The translations under genes were made by a program, and so were the position numbers. Under the pieces are notes generated by a model that saw nothing but the letters and a program-made list of their open reading frames with translations, did not search any database and was not told the origin of the DNA. A stretch of DNA of 64,000 nt. Origin: Rhodospirillaceae bacterium. Lineage in GTDB: Bacteria > Pseudomonadota > Alphaproteobacteria > Dongiales > Dongiaceae. Shown here piece after piece: positions 8,626 through 19,672 of this stretch; position 1 is the stretch's first letter, and every line of letters starts with the position of its first letter. The DNA lies in the NCBI GenBank assembly GCA_016712715.1, contig JADJQM010000002.1, positions 868,001 through 932,000 on the forward strand, in the 5' to 3' direction.

Positions 8626-9450
8626 GTGAGCACAGCACCCGAGGTCTCCATCATCATCGCGGCCTTTCAGGCCGTCGACTTCATCGCAGACGCTGTGCAG
8701 TCTGCGCTGGCGCAGGGTCATGCGAATTTTGAAGTTCTCATTGCGCCCGATGAGCCGCGCGCAGCGACCGACTACACGTTCCTGCAGGCGCTCGATCCGC
8801 GCGTGCGTGTCCTTGGCGAAGTGTCCGGGCCAACCGGCGCCGGGATGGCCCGCAACCGCGCCTTGGGTGCGGCGCGGGGCACCTTCATCGCGCTCCTTGA
8901 TGCCGACGATTTGTGGGCGCCGGACTATCTCGCTCAGCTGATGCCCTTGGCGGAACGTCATGGTGCCGCCTTCGGCTCGACCCACCTCACCGATTGGGAC
9001 GGCAAGCTTGTGCGCAGGATCGGGCCTCTGGGCGATGTGATCGATTTTGCTGATTTTGCCCACGCCTTCGGCTCCCTTCACGGCATCACACGGCGTCGCG
9101 CCGATCGGCTCTGGCGAGACGTCCTTGCAGAGGATGTGCTGTTCGATCTGGAGACGCTGGCGCTGTGCGATGGGCGGGCGCCTTTCGCATCGGCAGCAAC
9201 TTATGAGCTTCGATTGCGACCGAATTCGACGACCAGGGGCGATCATTTCATCACCGAGATCGGGGCCGGCTATGACCGCCTGATGGCGATGATCGCCAGT
9301 GGCGCGACGTTGATTCCGCCGGCCCATCACGCCGCGGCCATGGCGGTCTTTCGCCGGTGGCAACGCATGAATGCGAATTTCGGCGTGGCGGCGGCGATTG
9401 ATCCGGCGCTCGACTTCCAAAGCTTCGTTGCCAGGGGCTTGTCCGACTAG
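8626..9450 (+). CDS. family 2 glycosyltransferase
   Basis: A 274-residue GT-A fold glycosyltransferase. The N-terminal VSIIIAAFQAVDFIADAVQSAL is the nucleotide-binding start of GT2 enzymes, ARNRALGAARG precedes LLDADDLW (about 89-96), the metal-binding DxD. No membrane segment is seen. The GTG at 8626 is the only plausible start and has no obvious ribosome site. Donor and acceptor sugars are unknown, and no other sugar gene is next to it. Confidence 0.87.
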   Translation: MSTAPEVSIIIAAFQAVDFIADAVQSALAQGHANFEVLIAPDEPRAATDYTFLQALDPRVRVLGEVSGPTGAGMARNRALGAARGTFIALLDADDLWAPDYLAQLMPLAERHGAAFGSTHLTDWDGKLVRRIGPLGDVIDFADFAHAFGSLHGITRRRADRLWRDVLAEDVLFDLETLALCDGRAPFASAATYELRLRPNSTTRGDHFITEIGAGYDRLMAMIASGATLIPPAHHAAAMAVFRRWQRMNANFGVAAAIDPALDFQSFVARGLSD

Positions 9451-9493
9451 GTGTGTTCTTGTATTGTTCCCGCCCAATTCGACGAGGCACATC

Positions 9494-10165
9494 ATGCTGA
9501 AGCTCTATCTCGGGCCGCTAAGTCTCTTTTCGCGCAAGGTCGAGATCGCCCTCAATGAGAAGGGCATCCCCTATGAGCGCGAGTTTGTCGCCTTCACCCA
9601 GGAGCGGGGCTACGAACCGCGCCATCCGGCGGTGGTGGCGGTGAACCCTAAGCGCCAGGTGCCGGTGCTGGTCGATGGCGATCTCGCCCTGTTCGATTCG
9701 ACCGTGATGCTGGAGTACCTCGACGAGCTTTACCCCAACCCACCACTCTACCCGGCGACACCGCAGGAACGGGCCCGCTGCCGCCTCTTGGAGCTCGATG
9801 CCGACGAGATCCTGTTTGTACCGGTCCGGCAACTCCTGTTCCGGACCGAACCACCCCATCCTGACCCGGCACGCCATGCGGCGCATGAGGCCGCCGGCAA
9901 GGCGGCCGAGGGGGTGATCGAGGCGCGGTTCGCCGATCTCGACCGGAAGCTGGGCGGCCAGGATTTCTTCTGCGGCAGCCTCAGCGTCGCCGATATCGGC
10001 CTGTTCATGACCGTTCTCTTCACCCAGCGTCTGAATGGTCCGGCTCTTTCCCCTCACAAGGGGCTCGCGGCCTGGTACCGTCGGCTTCTGGCGCGGCCTG
10101 CTTTCGCCAAGGCGGCCAGCGAAATCGCCGCGGCAGACCGAGAATTGTCGCCGGCTTTGGGCTGA
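9494..10165 (+). CDS. glutathione S-transferase family protein
   Basis: A 223-residue GST. The thioredoxin-like N-domain has LYLGPLSLFSRKVEIALNEKG (catalytic Ser/Tyr region), VNPKRQVPVLVDGD with the cis-Pro of VPVL, and DSTVMLEYLDE, the gamma-glutamyl-binding S/T. The all-helical C-domain shows GGQDFFCGSLSVADIGLF, the N-capping box. The ATG at 9494 follows GAGG; the open frame upstream overlaps the GT2 gene. One of three GST genes in the window. Confidence 0.9.
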   Translation: MLKLYLGPLSLFSRKVEIALNEKGIPYEREFVAFTQERGYEPRHPAVVAVNPKRQVPVLVDGDLALFDSTVMLEYLDELYPNPPLYPATPQERARCRLLELDADEILFVPVRQLLFRTEPPHPDPARHAAHEAAGKAAEGVIEARFADLDRKLGGQDFFCGSLSVADIGLFMTVLFTQRLNGPALSPHKGLAAWYRRLLARPAFAKAASEIAAADRELSPALG

Positions 10166-10306
10166 TGCCCCCTTCCAGTTCACCATGTAACTGCAACAAA
10201 AACGTCACATTTGCCTCCCTTATCACTGGGATTGCTCTTCATTAGGTTCTTCCTGTGGTAGCAGCGACAAGTCGTCGTGCGGCCACAGCAACGGGCGTCA
10301 ACGCAA

Positions 10307-11442
10307 ATGGGGGCAATTTTGACAAACTCAGTGACCGTATCAGCAATCGCACCGGTCAACAGTGGTACTGATACGTCCGACCTGCCGGCGCTCATTCCAT
10401 CCGCCGAGTTGGTGACGCGTATCAGATCGGAACTGCGGCTTGACGATCGGGCAGCCTTGATCGATTTCGGCGATTAGGCCCAGCGCAGTGTCACCGACTT
10501 TGCCGAACGCGTGCTCCGCCAGACCAAGAACAAGGAGTTGGGCGACACCGGCAACCTGCTGACCGACATCATCGCCAAGGCGAAGGGTCTCGATCCGGCG
10601 ACCCTGGAGCAAGCAGGCTTCTTCGAACGGCTACTGGGCTCGGTTGAGCGGCGCATTCTCAAATTCCGCGCTCGTTTCGAAGAAGTTTCCGGCCAGATCG
10701 AGGGCCTGTGTTTGGAGCTGGAAAAGCGCAAGGAGATCCTCCGCCGCGATATTGCTCTCCTTGATCAACTGCATGACGAGACCCAAACCTCGATCCTAGC
10801 GCTCAGTGCCTATATCGAGGCGGGCAAGGCCTTTGCCGATCAGTTCGAGAGAGAGGAACTGCCGAAGCTGAAGGCAGCCGTCGATGGTGCGGCATCCAGC
10901 GGCAATGACGGCTTGCTGCAGGCGCAGGCCTATCAGGATGCAGTGCAGGCGGTCGAGCGCCTGCGCAAGCGTGTCTTTATCTGCAACAGGCCCGTCAGAT
11001 CGGCATCCAGCAACTGCCGCAGATCCGTATCGTGCAGGCCGGCGACGAGACGTTGATCGAAAATTTGCAGGCCTCGGTCTCACTGACCGTGCCCGCCTGG
11101 AAGCAGAAAATGATCCTCCTGCTTGGCCTCAATCGACAGAAGGAAGCGCTGGAACTCCAGAAGACGGTCACGGACGCGACCGATCAAATGATCCGGCAGG
11201 CATCGGAAATGATGAAAACGCAGGCGGTGGAGATTGAGCGGCAAAGTCAGGAAGGCCTAGTCAGCATGGAGACGCTGGCGAAGGCCAACCAGGATCTTAT
11301 CGACACCATCAATTCAGTGGTGAGGGTCCAGAGTGAAGGCACGGCCAAGCGGGCGGCTGCGGAAAAGCAGATGGAACAGATGACCGAAAACCTACGCAAG
11401 ACACTGTCCGAGGCCGGCCAATTGAAGGTTGCCCGGTCATAG
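10307..11442 (+). pseudogene. telA: TelA/KlaA toxic anion resistance protein, interrupted
   Basis: The product belongs to the TelA (KlaA) family, soluble coiled-coil proteins linked to tellurite and other stress resistance. As read it is broken twice. An in-frame TAG lies at 10475-10477, after LIDFGD. A single base is missing between 10978 and 10979: the frame reads RVF then falls out, and restoring one G gives RVFDLQQARQIGIQQLPQIRIVQAG. The rebuilt protein (about 378 residues) has the family pattern: QRSVTDFAERVLRQTKNKELG, LLxDIIAKAKGLDP, a long helical middle, and VPAWKQKMILLLGLNRQKEAL near the C-terminus. Start is uncertain: ATG 10307 has no good ribosome site, while TTG 10319 has GGGGG 6 bases upstream. 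The protein may be intact in the organism if these are read errors. Confidence 0.82.
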
Positions 11443-11483
11443 CCTTCTTGCCGATTTCCCTTGCCGTTCTGGAGCCAAGAACC

Positions 11484-13088
11484 ATGAAAACAGGTTGGTT
11501 GTTGCCGAGGGCTGGCCAAAAGGGCGCCCTGCATGTCTGTGCGATGTTGATGGCGATCCTGCTCTGCGCCTGCGAACAGAAAGCCCCGGTGGATTTCAAG
11601 ATTGTGGCCGGCTCGGAAAACATGACATTGGAGCCGATCGTCGCGGATTTCTGCCGGTCGCAGAACATGACCTGCAGCTTCGACTATAAGGGCTCGCTTG
11701 ATATCGGCATCATGCTGGCACCCGGCACCAAACCGGAGGTCGACGCCATCTGGCCGGCAGCGTCACTTTGGGTCGATCTGTTCGATACGGGTCGTCAGGT
11801 GAAAGATCTGCAGTCCATCAGCCAATCGCCGGTTGTTCTCGGTGTGCGCCTTGGCAAGGCCAAAGAGCTGGGTTGGATCGATCGACCGGTGTCGACCAAC
11901 GAGATTGTCGAAGCGGTCAAAGCGGGCAAGCTCAAATTCCTGATGACGTCTGCGACGCAATCGAATTCCGGCGCGTCGGCTTATCTCGCCATGCTGGCAG
12001 TGCTGATCGGCAAAGGTGATGTCCTCGAACCCGGCGACCTCGACGATCCGCAGCTGCAAGACAAGATCCGCGGCCTGCTTGCGGGTGTCGAACGGTCCTC
12101 CGGTTCGAGTGGCTGGTTGAAGGACTTGTTCCTGGCCAAGCGGGCCGATGGCACCGAATTCGACGCGATGTGGAATTACGAGGCGGTGCTGAAGGAAACG
12201 AACGACGCGGTGGCAAAAACGGGCGGCGAGAAACTATGGGCGGTCTATCCCAGCGACGGTGTTTTCATTGCCGACTCGCCTTTGGGCTTCATTGATCGCG
12301 GACGTGGCGCTGATGTCGTGGCGCGTTTCGCCGCGCTGCAGGAGTATCTGCATTCGCCGGATGTACAGGCGAAGATCGCGGCCACTGGCCGGCGTGTGGC
12401 CGCTGCCGGGGGTGCTGCGGCAGAGGCGAAGGCCGAACCAGATTGGAATTTCGATCCCGGTCGCTTGGTGACCACCGTGCGCAGCCCGGCGCCGGCCGTC
12501 ATCAGCCATGCCCTGACGCTCTACCAGGAAAGCCTGCGACGACCTTCGCTGACGGCTTTCTGTCTCGATTATTCGGGTAGCATGGCCGGCGAAGGCGAAA
12601 GCCAACTGAAGGAAGCCATGCGCTTCGTCTTGACGCCCAGCGAGGCGGCCCAGGCTTTGGTGCAATGGACGCCAAAGGATAAGATCAACGTGATCATTTT
12701 CAACAACCGTGTCGTCGCGTCGCACCATGGTAGCGGCACCCCGGACGACCAGGACGGCCTCCTCGATTTCGTCACGCAGCATCGCGCGGATGGTGGGACC
12801 GATATGTATGGCTGCCTGGAAGCGGCCGAGGCCTGGATCAATCAGCAGCCGGATCGCGACGCCTATCTGCCGGCCATCCTGGTCATGACCGATGGCCGTA
12901 GCGAAGGTGACGCAGCGGGTTTCCGCAAATCCTGGAGCAGCAAGCCGGCCGTGCCCATTTTCAGCATTACCTTTGGTGATGCCGATCAAAGCCAGCTCGA
13001 TGAACTGGCAAACCTGTCGCGTGCCCGCGTCTTCGATGGTAAGCAGGATCTGCGTGCCGCCTTTCGGGCCGCACGCGGCTACAATTAA
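11484..13088 (+). CDS. lipoprotein with solute-binding domain fused to a VWA domain
   Basis: A 534-residue exported protein. The ATG at 11484 has GGAG 10 bases upstream and starts a lipoprotein signal ending in LLCAC (lipid on the second Cys, about residue 30). Residues 35-310 resemble a periplasmic solute-binding protein (FKIVAGSENMTLEPIVADF, then a DAIWPAASLWVDL hinge region). A C-terminal von Willebrand A domain starts about 363 with a complete MIDAS: DYSGS, the Thr of GGTDMYG and the Asp of VMTDG. It lies 41 bases after telA, and xpaC follows. The SBP-VWA fusion beside telA suggests metal or oxyanion sensing at the envelope; this is inference. Confidence 0.85.
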   Translation: MKTGWLLPRAGQKGALHVCAMLMAILLCACEQKAPVDFKIVAGSENMTLEPIVADFCRSQNMTCSFDYKGSLDIGIMLAPGTKPEVDAIWPAASLWVDLFDTGRQVKDLQSISQSPVVLGVRLGKAKELGWIDRPVSTNEIVEAVKAGKLKFLMTSATQSNSGASAYLAMLAVLIGKGDVLEPGDLDDPQLQDKIRGLLAGVERSSGSSGWLKDLFLAKRADGTEFDAMWNYEAVLKETNDAVAKTGGEKLWAVYPSDGVFIADSPLGFIDRGRGADVVARFAALQEYLHSPDVQAKIAATGRRVAAAGGAAAEAKAEPDWNFDPGRLVTTVRSPAPAVISHALTLYQESLRRPSLTAFCLDYSGSMAGEGESQLKEAMRFVLTPSEAAQALVQWTPKDKINVIIFNNRVVASHHGSGTPDDQDGLLDFVTQHRADGGTDMYGCLEAAEAWINQQPDRDAYLPAILVMTDGRSEGDAAGFRKSWSSKPAVPIFSITFGDADQSQLDELANLSRARVFDGKQDLRAAFRAARGYN

Positions 13089-13142
13089 ATCGGCGACGCA
13101 GATGATGATCTCGACAATGGCTGTCGCCAGCGGGCGGATGAC

Positions 13143-13758
13143 ATGGATGTAAGGGGCGACGGCCGCTATCTGATTGCTGGACTGGCAGCGGCTGGTGCTT
13201 TGCCGGCGGCGGTGTTTGGCGCCGATATTCCGTTCTATGCGGCCGTACCGATTGCCATCGTGCTGTTTGCCGCCTTGGCCCTCATTCTGGCGCCACGACG
13301 TCCGCTTGAGGGTTGATGCGGCCGCATTGGGGCGCGGCAATGTCCTGGCGGCGCAGGCGGCCCTCCAAGATGCAGACGACGATCTCGATGCCATTGAGGC
13401 AGCCGCCAAGCGCATCCGCACGCCAGATGTCGCCAAAACCGTTGGCCATCTGGTCATTACGGCGCGGAACCTGTTGAAGCAGGTCGAGGCGGAGCCAGCC
13501 AAGCTTGCCGATATCCGTCGTCTCGTCGCCGTCTACTTGCCGCGCACGCGCGACATCACGGAAAGTTATGCCGATATCGAATCCGGCGGCAAACTCGACC
13601 CGGCGCGCGTCGAGCGCGTCCGGGTCGTTCTTGGGCGCATCGACGATACCTTTCAACATTTCGGCCAGCGCCTCGTCGAGGGCCAGGCGAAATCGCTGGA
13701 TGTCGATCTGGCGCTGCTGGAAAGCAGTATCAAACAGGAATTGGAGTCACGGCCATGA
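13143..13758 (+). pseudogene. XpaC-like membrane protein (5-bromo-4-chloroindolyl phosphate hydrolysis family), frameshifted
   Basis: The N-terminal part (frame of ATG 13143) encodes two hydrophobic segments (YLIAGLAAAGALPAAVFGA and AAVPIAIVLFAALALILAP) and hits a TGA at 13315. The remaining about 145 residues continue in the next frame as a helical domain (VDAAALGRGNVLAAQAALQ through LLESSIKQEL). One extra base in the GGGTT run near 13310-13314 explains the break; removing it gives RRPLEVDAAALG. XpaC-family proteins have two N-terminal membrane helices and a helical C-domain and are commonly next to telA, which supports the assignment. The stop overlaps the next ATG (ATGA at 13755-13758), so translation is coupled. 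Confidence 0.65.
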
Positions 13759-14864
13759 GCTTGACGCGCCGACAGCTTGGCTTGGGTCTGCTGGGTGGTG
13801 CCATTGCCCTGACTGGTGGCGGCCTCTATTTGCGCGACCATAATTTCCTGATGAAGCCGACGCCCAAACAACTGTTCGGCTTCATAGGCGGCGAGAAGAA
13901 GCAATTGCTATCGAACGAGAGGGTGAAGGCACTGCTGGCTGACAAATTCGGCCTTGCTCTCGACGCGCGGCAGGCAGGCAGCGTCGAAATGGTGCGCGAA
14001 GAAGCGCTGCTGGCACAGAAGCCGCAGTTCTTGTGGCCGTCATCCGACGTCATGGTGGAGTTGGCCAAGCAGAGCAAGGTCAAGATCCAGAGGTCGCAGG
14101 TGATCGTCAATTCGCCGATCGTCATCTACAGCTGGGAGCCGGTCGCGCAGGGCTTGATGAAGGCCGGGATCGTGACGCAGGATAGGGGCAACTACTACAT
14201 CACCGAAACCAAGCGGCTGCTACAGGCGCATATCGACGGCGGCAGCTGGGCCAGTGTCAATGTGCCTGAACTCTACGGCAAGTTGCGTATCCTATCGACC
14301 GACCCAAACCGCTCCAACAGTGGGTTCATGTTTGCCGGACTGGCGGCCGACATCCTGAATGATGATGTGGCGACGCTTGGCAGTGTTGGTCGGGATCGGG
14401 ACATGCTGAACACGATCTTCAGGCGCATGGGCTTCATGGCGCCATCCTCGGGTAAATTGTTCGAGGATTACCTGGTGGGCGGCATGGGCGCCTATCCGCT
14501 GGTCGTAGGCTACGAAAGCCAACTTCTGGAATGGAGCCTCGCGGATCCGGGGCGTTGGGAGCGGGTGAGGCAGTCCGGCGGACCGCAGCCCGTGATGCTC
14601 TATCCGACACCGACGGTTTTCTCGGCGCACCCGCTGATCGCCGTCGCGCCGGAGGCCCTGACCCTGATTGATGCCCTCCAGTCTGACGACTTTCTGGGCA
14701 TTGCCTGGACAGAGCATGGTTTTCGCGGGCCACTGGGCGCCGTCGACGGAGCGGCGCACGCGGCTTCCGGCTTCACCATTCCGCAGACCCTGACAGCGAT
14801 CGTGCCGATGCCGGACGCCGACGTTATGCTGAGCCTGACGGCCGAATTGGCGACCGCTGGGTAA
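13755..14864 (+). CDS. exported solute-binding-like protein with Tat-type signal
   Basis: A 369-residue protein. The N-terminus MSLTRRQLGLGLLGGAIALTGG fits a twin-arginine signal or anchor. The rest looks like a type II periplasmic binding fold: FLWPSSDVMVELAKQ, IVNSPIVIYSWEPVAQGL, ILSTDPNRSNSGFMFAGLAADIL and GMGAYPLVVGYESQLLEW resemble substrate-cleft segments of ModA/PstS-like proteins. No permease or ATPase is nearby, so transport is unlikely to be its only job. It overlaps the xpaC-like gene by 4 bases and closes the telA run. Tat export would suit a protein folded or metallated before export; that is inference. Confidence 0.72.
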   Translation: MSLTRRQLGLGLLGGAIALTGGGLYLRDHNFLMKPTPKQLFGFIGGEKKQLLSNERVKALLADKFGLALDARQAGSVEMVREEALLAQKPQFLWPSSDVMVELAKQSKVKIQRSQVIVNSPIVIYSWEPVAQGLMKAGIVTQDRGNYYITETKRLLQAHIDGGSWASVNVPELYGKLRILSTDPNRSNSGFMFAGLAADILNDDVATLGSVGRDRDMLNTIFRRMGFMAPSSGKLFEDYLVGGMGAYPLVVGYESQLLEWSLADPGRWERVRQSGGPQPVMLYPTPTVFSAHPLIAVAPEALTLIDALQSDDFLGIAWTEHGFRGPLGAVDGAAHAASGFTIPQTLTAIVPMPDADVMLSLTAELATAG

Positions 14865-15193
14865 CCGCCAGATGCGCCATCGACGCCGATCTTCGCCCCT
14901 CTGGCAAACTTGTTAACGGCGGGGCCCTGTCCTCACGGCTGCGGCATCTCGCGCAGGTAATATTTCAGGCTAGGGGGCGACAGCGAATTATCGTCCGATT
15001 TCAGAGACTTGATGAATCGATCGGCAGCCCGGCTTGGGCCTGTTGATTAGCCCGAAACCATATGTTACTAACCCGCCGCCTGTCGCAGCGCGGAAATCTG
15101 CTGAGACGGGCCGGTTGAGTTTGTGCCGGCGCCGATGCCGTTTCGGAATTCTCCGTAAAATCAATATTTAAGACCAGGGATGGGGGCGACATC
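14865..15193. other. 329-base intergenic region before the ATP synthase operon
   Basis: No open frame with gene-like composition and no strong hairpin was found. It must hold the end of the telA-side transcript and the promoter and leader of atpHAGDC. No -35/-10 pair stood out. The last bases supply the ribosome site GGGGGCGAC before the GTG start of atpH. Confidence 0.5.
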
Positions 15194-15756
15194 GTGGCAG
15201 CCCAGAACGCGACAGAAACAGGCAGCCTTGCGAAGCGTTACGCAGGTGCCCTGTTTGATCTCGCTGACGACAAGCAGCAGCTCGACGCCGTGGTGGCGGA
15301 TCTTGCCGCTATCTCCAAGATGGCCAATGAATCAGCCGATTTCCGGCGCCTGATCAATTCCCCCATTCTCACGCGTACCGAGCAGGGAAAGGCGATCGCC
15401 AGCATCGCCCAGGCGGCCCAGTTCGGGCCGCTCACGGCAAAGTTTCTCGGCCTTCTCGCGCAGAACCGGCGCCTTTTTGCGCTGCCGGCGATGATCCAGG
15501 CCTTCAAGAAAATGCTGGCCGATCACCGCGGTGAAATGACCGCGCTGGTCTGGTCGGCCAGGCCGCTCTCGGCCGAACAACAGAATGCTCTCACTGAAAC
15601 CATCAAGCGGGCCCATGGCGCCAAGGTGACGATGGAGGTCAAGATTGATCCTGACCTTATCGGCGGCCTGATCGTCAAAGTGGGTAGCCGCATGATTGAT
15701 TCGTCTATTCGAACCAAGCTGCAAAAGCTGCAGCTCTCCATGAAAGGGGTTGGATA

Positions 15757-15757
<1 letters not shown>
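15194..15757 (+). CDS. atpH: F1Fo ATP synthase subunit delta
   Basis: A 187-residue delta (OSCP) subunit, which ties the F1 head to the peripheral stalk. It shows SLAKRYAGALFDLADD at the N-terminus, SPILTRTEQGKAI, and the C-terminal signature KIDPDLIGGLIVKVGSRMIDSSIRTKLQKL. The GTG at 15194 has GGGGGCGAC upstream. First gene of the F1 operon; its TAA shares one base with the atpA ATG (TAATG), so the two are translationally coupled. Confidence 0.96.
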
Positions 15758-17286
<1,529 letters not shown>

Positions 17287-17312
17287 ATCCCGATCGTTGA
17301 GAAGGGGCAGCA

Positions 17313-18194
17313 ATGCCGAGCCTTAAGGATCTAAAGATCCGCATCAACAGCACCAAGAACACGCAGAAGATCACTTCTGCGATGAAGATGGTGTCGGCGG
17401 CGAAACTGCGACGCGCCCAGGAACAGGCGATTGCCGCCCGTCCCTATGCCGAGCGCATGGAACGTGTGCTGGGGTCCTTGGCCGCCAGCATGGCCGGCAA
17501 GGACAACGCTCCGGCACTGCTCGCCGGGACCGGCCGCGACCAGGTGCATCTGCTGGTCGTCATGACCTCTGATCGAGGCCTGTGCGGCGCCTTCAACTCG
17601 TCGATCGTGCGCCAGGCGCGCAAGATCGCGCGTGACCTGAAGGCTGCCGGCAAGACCGTGAAGATCCTCTGCGTCGGCCGCAAGGCCAAGGACCAGTTGA
17701 AGCGCGAATTCGCGAACGACGTTGTCGGCGCCATCGAGGATGTGGCAAAGCCGCGCCTCACCTTCGAAGCCGCCGCCAAGATCGCCGTGCAGATCCGCCT
17801 GATGTTCGAAGCCGGCGAATTCGACGTCTGCACGATCATCTACAACAAGTTCAAATCGGCTATCGCCCAGATCGTGACGCCCCAGCAGCTCATTCCGTTT
17901 GCCCTGCCGTCGGCAAACGAGAACACCGCGGCTGTGTCCCAGCTCTATGAATATGAGCCGGACGAGGAATCGATCCTGGCGGACTTGCTGCCGCGGAACA
18001 TGAGCATGCAGATCTATCGCGCGCTACTGGAAAACGCTGCCTCCGAGCACGGCGCGCGCATGACCGCCATGGACAACGCGACCCGCAACGCGGGCGAAAT
18101 GATCAACAAGCTGACCATCAATTACAACCGGACACGTCAGGCCAACATCACCAAGGAGCTGATCGAAATCATCTCCGGCGCTGAAGCCGTCTGA
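17313..18194 (+). CDS. atpG: F1Fo ATP synthase subunit gamma
   Basis: A 293-residue gamma subunit, the rotating central shaft. N-terminal MPSLKDLKIRINSTKNTQKIT and the C-terminal MTAMDNATRNAGEMINKLT signature form the coiled-coil pair; TSDRGLCGAFNSSI marks the central domain. AAGGGGCAGCA lies upstream of the ATG. Downstream of atpA by 26 bases. Confidence 0.97.
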   Translation: MPSLKDLKIRINSTKNTQKITSAMKMVSAAKLRRAQEQAIAARPYAERMERVLGSLAASMAGKDNAPALLAGTGRDQVHLLVVMTSDRGLCGAFNSSIVRQARKIARDLKAAGKTVKILCVGRKAKDQLKREFANDVVGAIEDVAKPRLTFEAAAKIAVQIRLMFEAGEFDVCTIIYNKFKSAIAQIVTPQQLIPFALPSANENTAAVSQLYEYEPDEESILADLLPRNMSMQIYRALLENAASEHGARMTAMDNATRNAGEMINKLTINYNRTRQANITKELIEIISGAEAV

Positions 18195-18229
18195 TCCGGA
18201 ACACGAGATCGTTGTAAGGAGCAACCAGT

Positions 18230-19651
18230 ATGTCGAAGAACATCGTCGGCAAGATCACGCAGGTCACGGGTGCCGTCGTTGACGTGCATTTCGATGGCGA
18301 GCTGCCCTCGATCTTGAACGCGCTGCATGTGCAGAACCAGGGCAAGCTGCTGGTTCTTGAAGTCGCCCAGCATCTCGGCGAAAGCACCGTGCGCGCCATT
18401 GCCATGGACACGACCGATGGTCTGGTGCGCGGTACCGAAGCGGTCGACACGGGTGCGGCCATCACCGTGCCGGTTGGTCCGGAAACGCTGGGTCGCATCA
18501 TCAACGTGATCGGCGAGCCGATAGATGAGCGCGGTCCGGTGGGCGCCAAGGAATCGGCGCCGATCCATGCCAAGGCCCCGGAATTCGTCGAGCAGTCGAC
18601 CGAAGCCCAGATCCTCATCACCGGCATCAAGGTCGTCGATCTGCTGGCGCCCTATCTGAAGGGCGGCAAGATCGGCCTGTTCGGCGGTGCCGGCGTCGGC
18701 AAGACCGTCACCATTCAGGAACTGATCAACAACATCGCTAAGGCCCACGGCGGCTATTCCGTGTTCGCCGGCGTCGGCGAACGCACCCGCGAAGGCAACG
18801 ATCTCTATCACGAGATGATCGACTCGGGCGTCATCAAGCTCGATGGCGGTGAGTCGAAAGTGGCCCTTGTCCATCGCCAGATGAACGAGCCGCCGGGAGC
18901 CCGCGCCCGCGTCGCCCTCTCCGGCCTGACCATGGCGGAATACTTCCGCGACAAGCAGGGCCAGGACGTTCTCTTCTTCATCGACAACATCTTCCGCTTC
19001 ACCCAGGCGGGTTCGGAAGTGTCGGCGCTCTTGGGCCGTATCCCGTCGGCCGTGGGCTATCAGCCGACGCTCGCCACCGACATGGGCGCGCTGCAGGAAC
19101 GCATCACCTCGACCAAGAAGGGCTCGATCACCTCGGTGCAGGCCATCTACGTGCCCGCCGACGATTTGACCGACCCGGCGCCGGCGACCTCCTTCGCCCA
19201 TTTGGACGCGACCACCGTGCTCAGCCGTTCGATCGCTGAAATGGCCATCTTCCCGGCCGTCGATCCGCTCGATTCGACCAGCCGCGCCCTCGATCCGCGC
19301 GTCGTCGGTGAGGAGCACTACAACACCGCCCGCCGCGTGCAGGAAGTGCTGCAGGGCTACAAGGCGCTCCAGGACATCATCGCCATTCTCGGCATGGACG
19401 AGCTTTCGGAAGACGACAAACTGGTCGTGGCCCGCGCCCGCAAGATCCAGCGTTTCCTCAGCCAGCCGTTCCACGTCGCCGAAGTGTTCACCGGTACGCC
19501 CGGCGTGTTCGTGAAGCTCGAAGACACCATCAAGGGCTTCAAGGGCATCGTCGAAGGCAAGTATGACGACCTCCCCGAATCGGCCTTCTACATGGTCGGC
19601 ACGATCGAGGACGCCGTTGCCAAGGCCCGCAAGATGGCCGAAGCGGCGTAA
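18230..19651 (+). CDS. atpD: F1Fo ATP synthase subunit beta
   Basis: A 473-residue catalytic beta subunit. P-loop GGAGVGKTV (about 150-158), GERTREGNDLYHEM with the catalytic Glu, ALLGRIPSAVGYQPTLATDMG and the DELSEDDKL motif are all present. AGGAGC precedes the ATG. A NUDIX gene, rather than atpC, follows 21 bases later. Confidence 0.98.
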   Translation: MSKNIVGKITQVTGAVVDVHFDGELPSILNALHVQNQGKLLVLEVAQHLGESTVRAIAMDTTDGLVRGTEAVDTGAAITVPVGPETLGRIINVIGEPIDERGPVGAKESAPIHAKAPEFVEQSTEAQILITGIKVVDLLAPYLKGGKIGLFGGAGVGKTVTIQELINNIAKAHGGYSVFAGVGERTREGNDLYHEMIDSGVIKLDGGESKVALVHRQMNEPPGARARVALSGLTMAEYFRDKQGQDVLFFIDNIFRFTQAGSEVSALLGRIPSAVGYQPTLATDMGALQERITSTKKGSITSVQAIYVPADDLTDPAPATSFAHLDATTVLSRSIAEMAIFPAVDPLDSTSRALDPRVVGEEHYNTARRVQEVLQGYKALQDIIAILGMDELSEDDKLVVARARKIQRFLSQPFHVAEVFTGTPGVFVKLEDTIKGFKGIVEGKYDDLPESAFYMVGTIEDAVAKARKMAEAA

Positions 19652-19672
19652 CAAGGCTCCGGGGAGCCAGTT

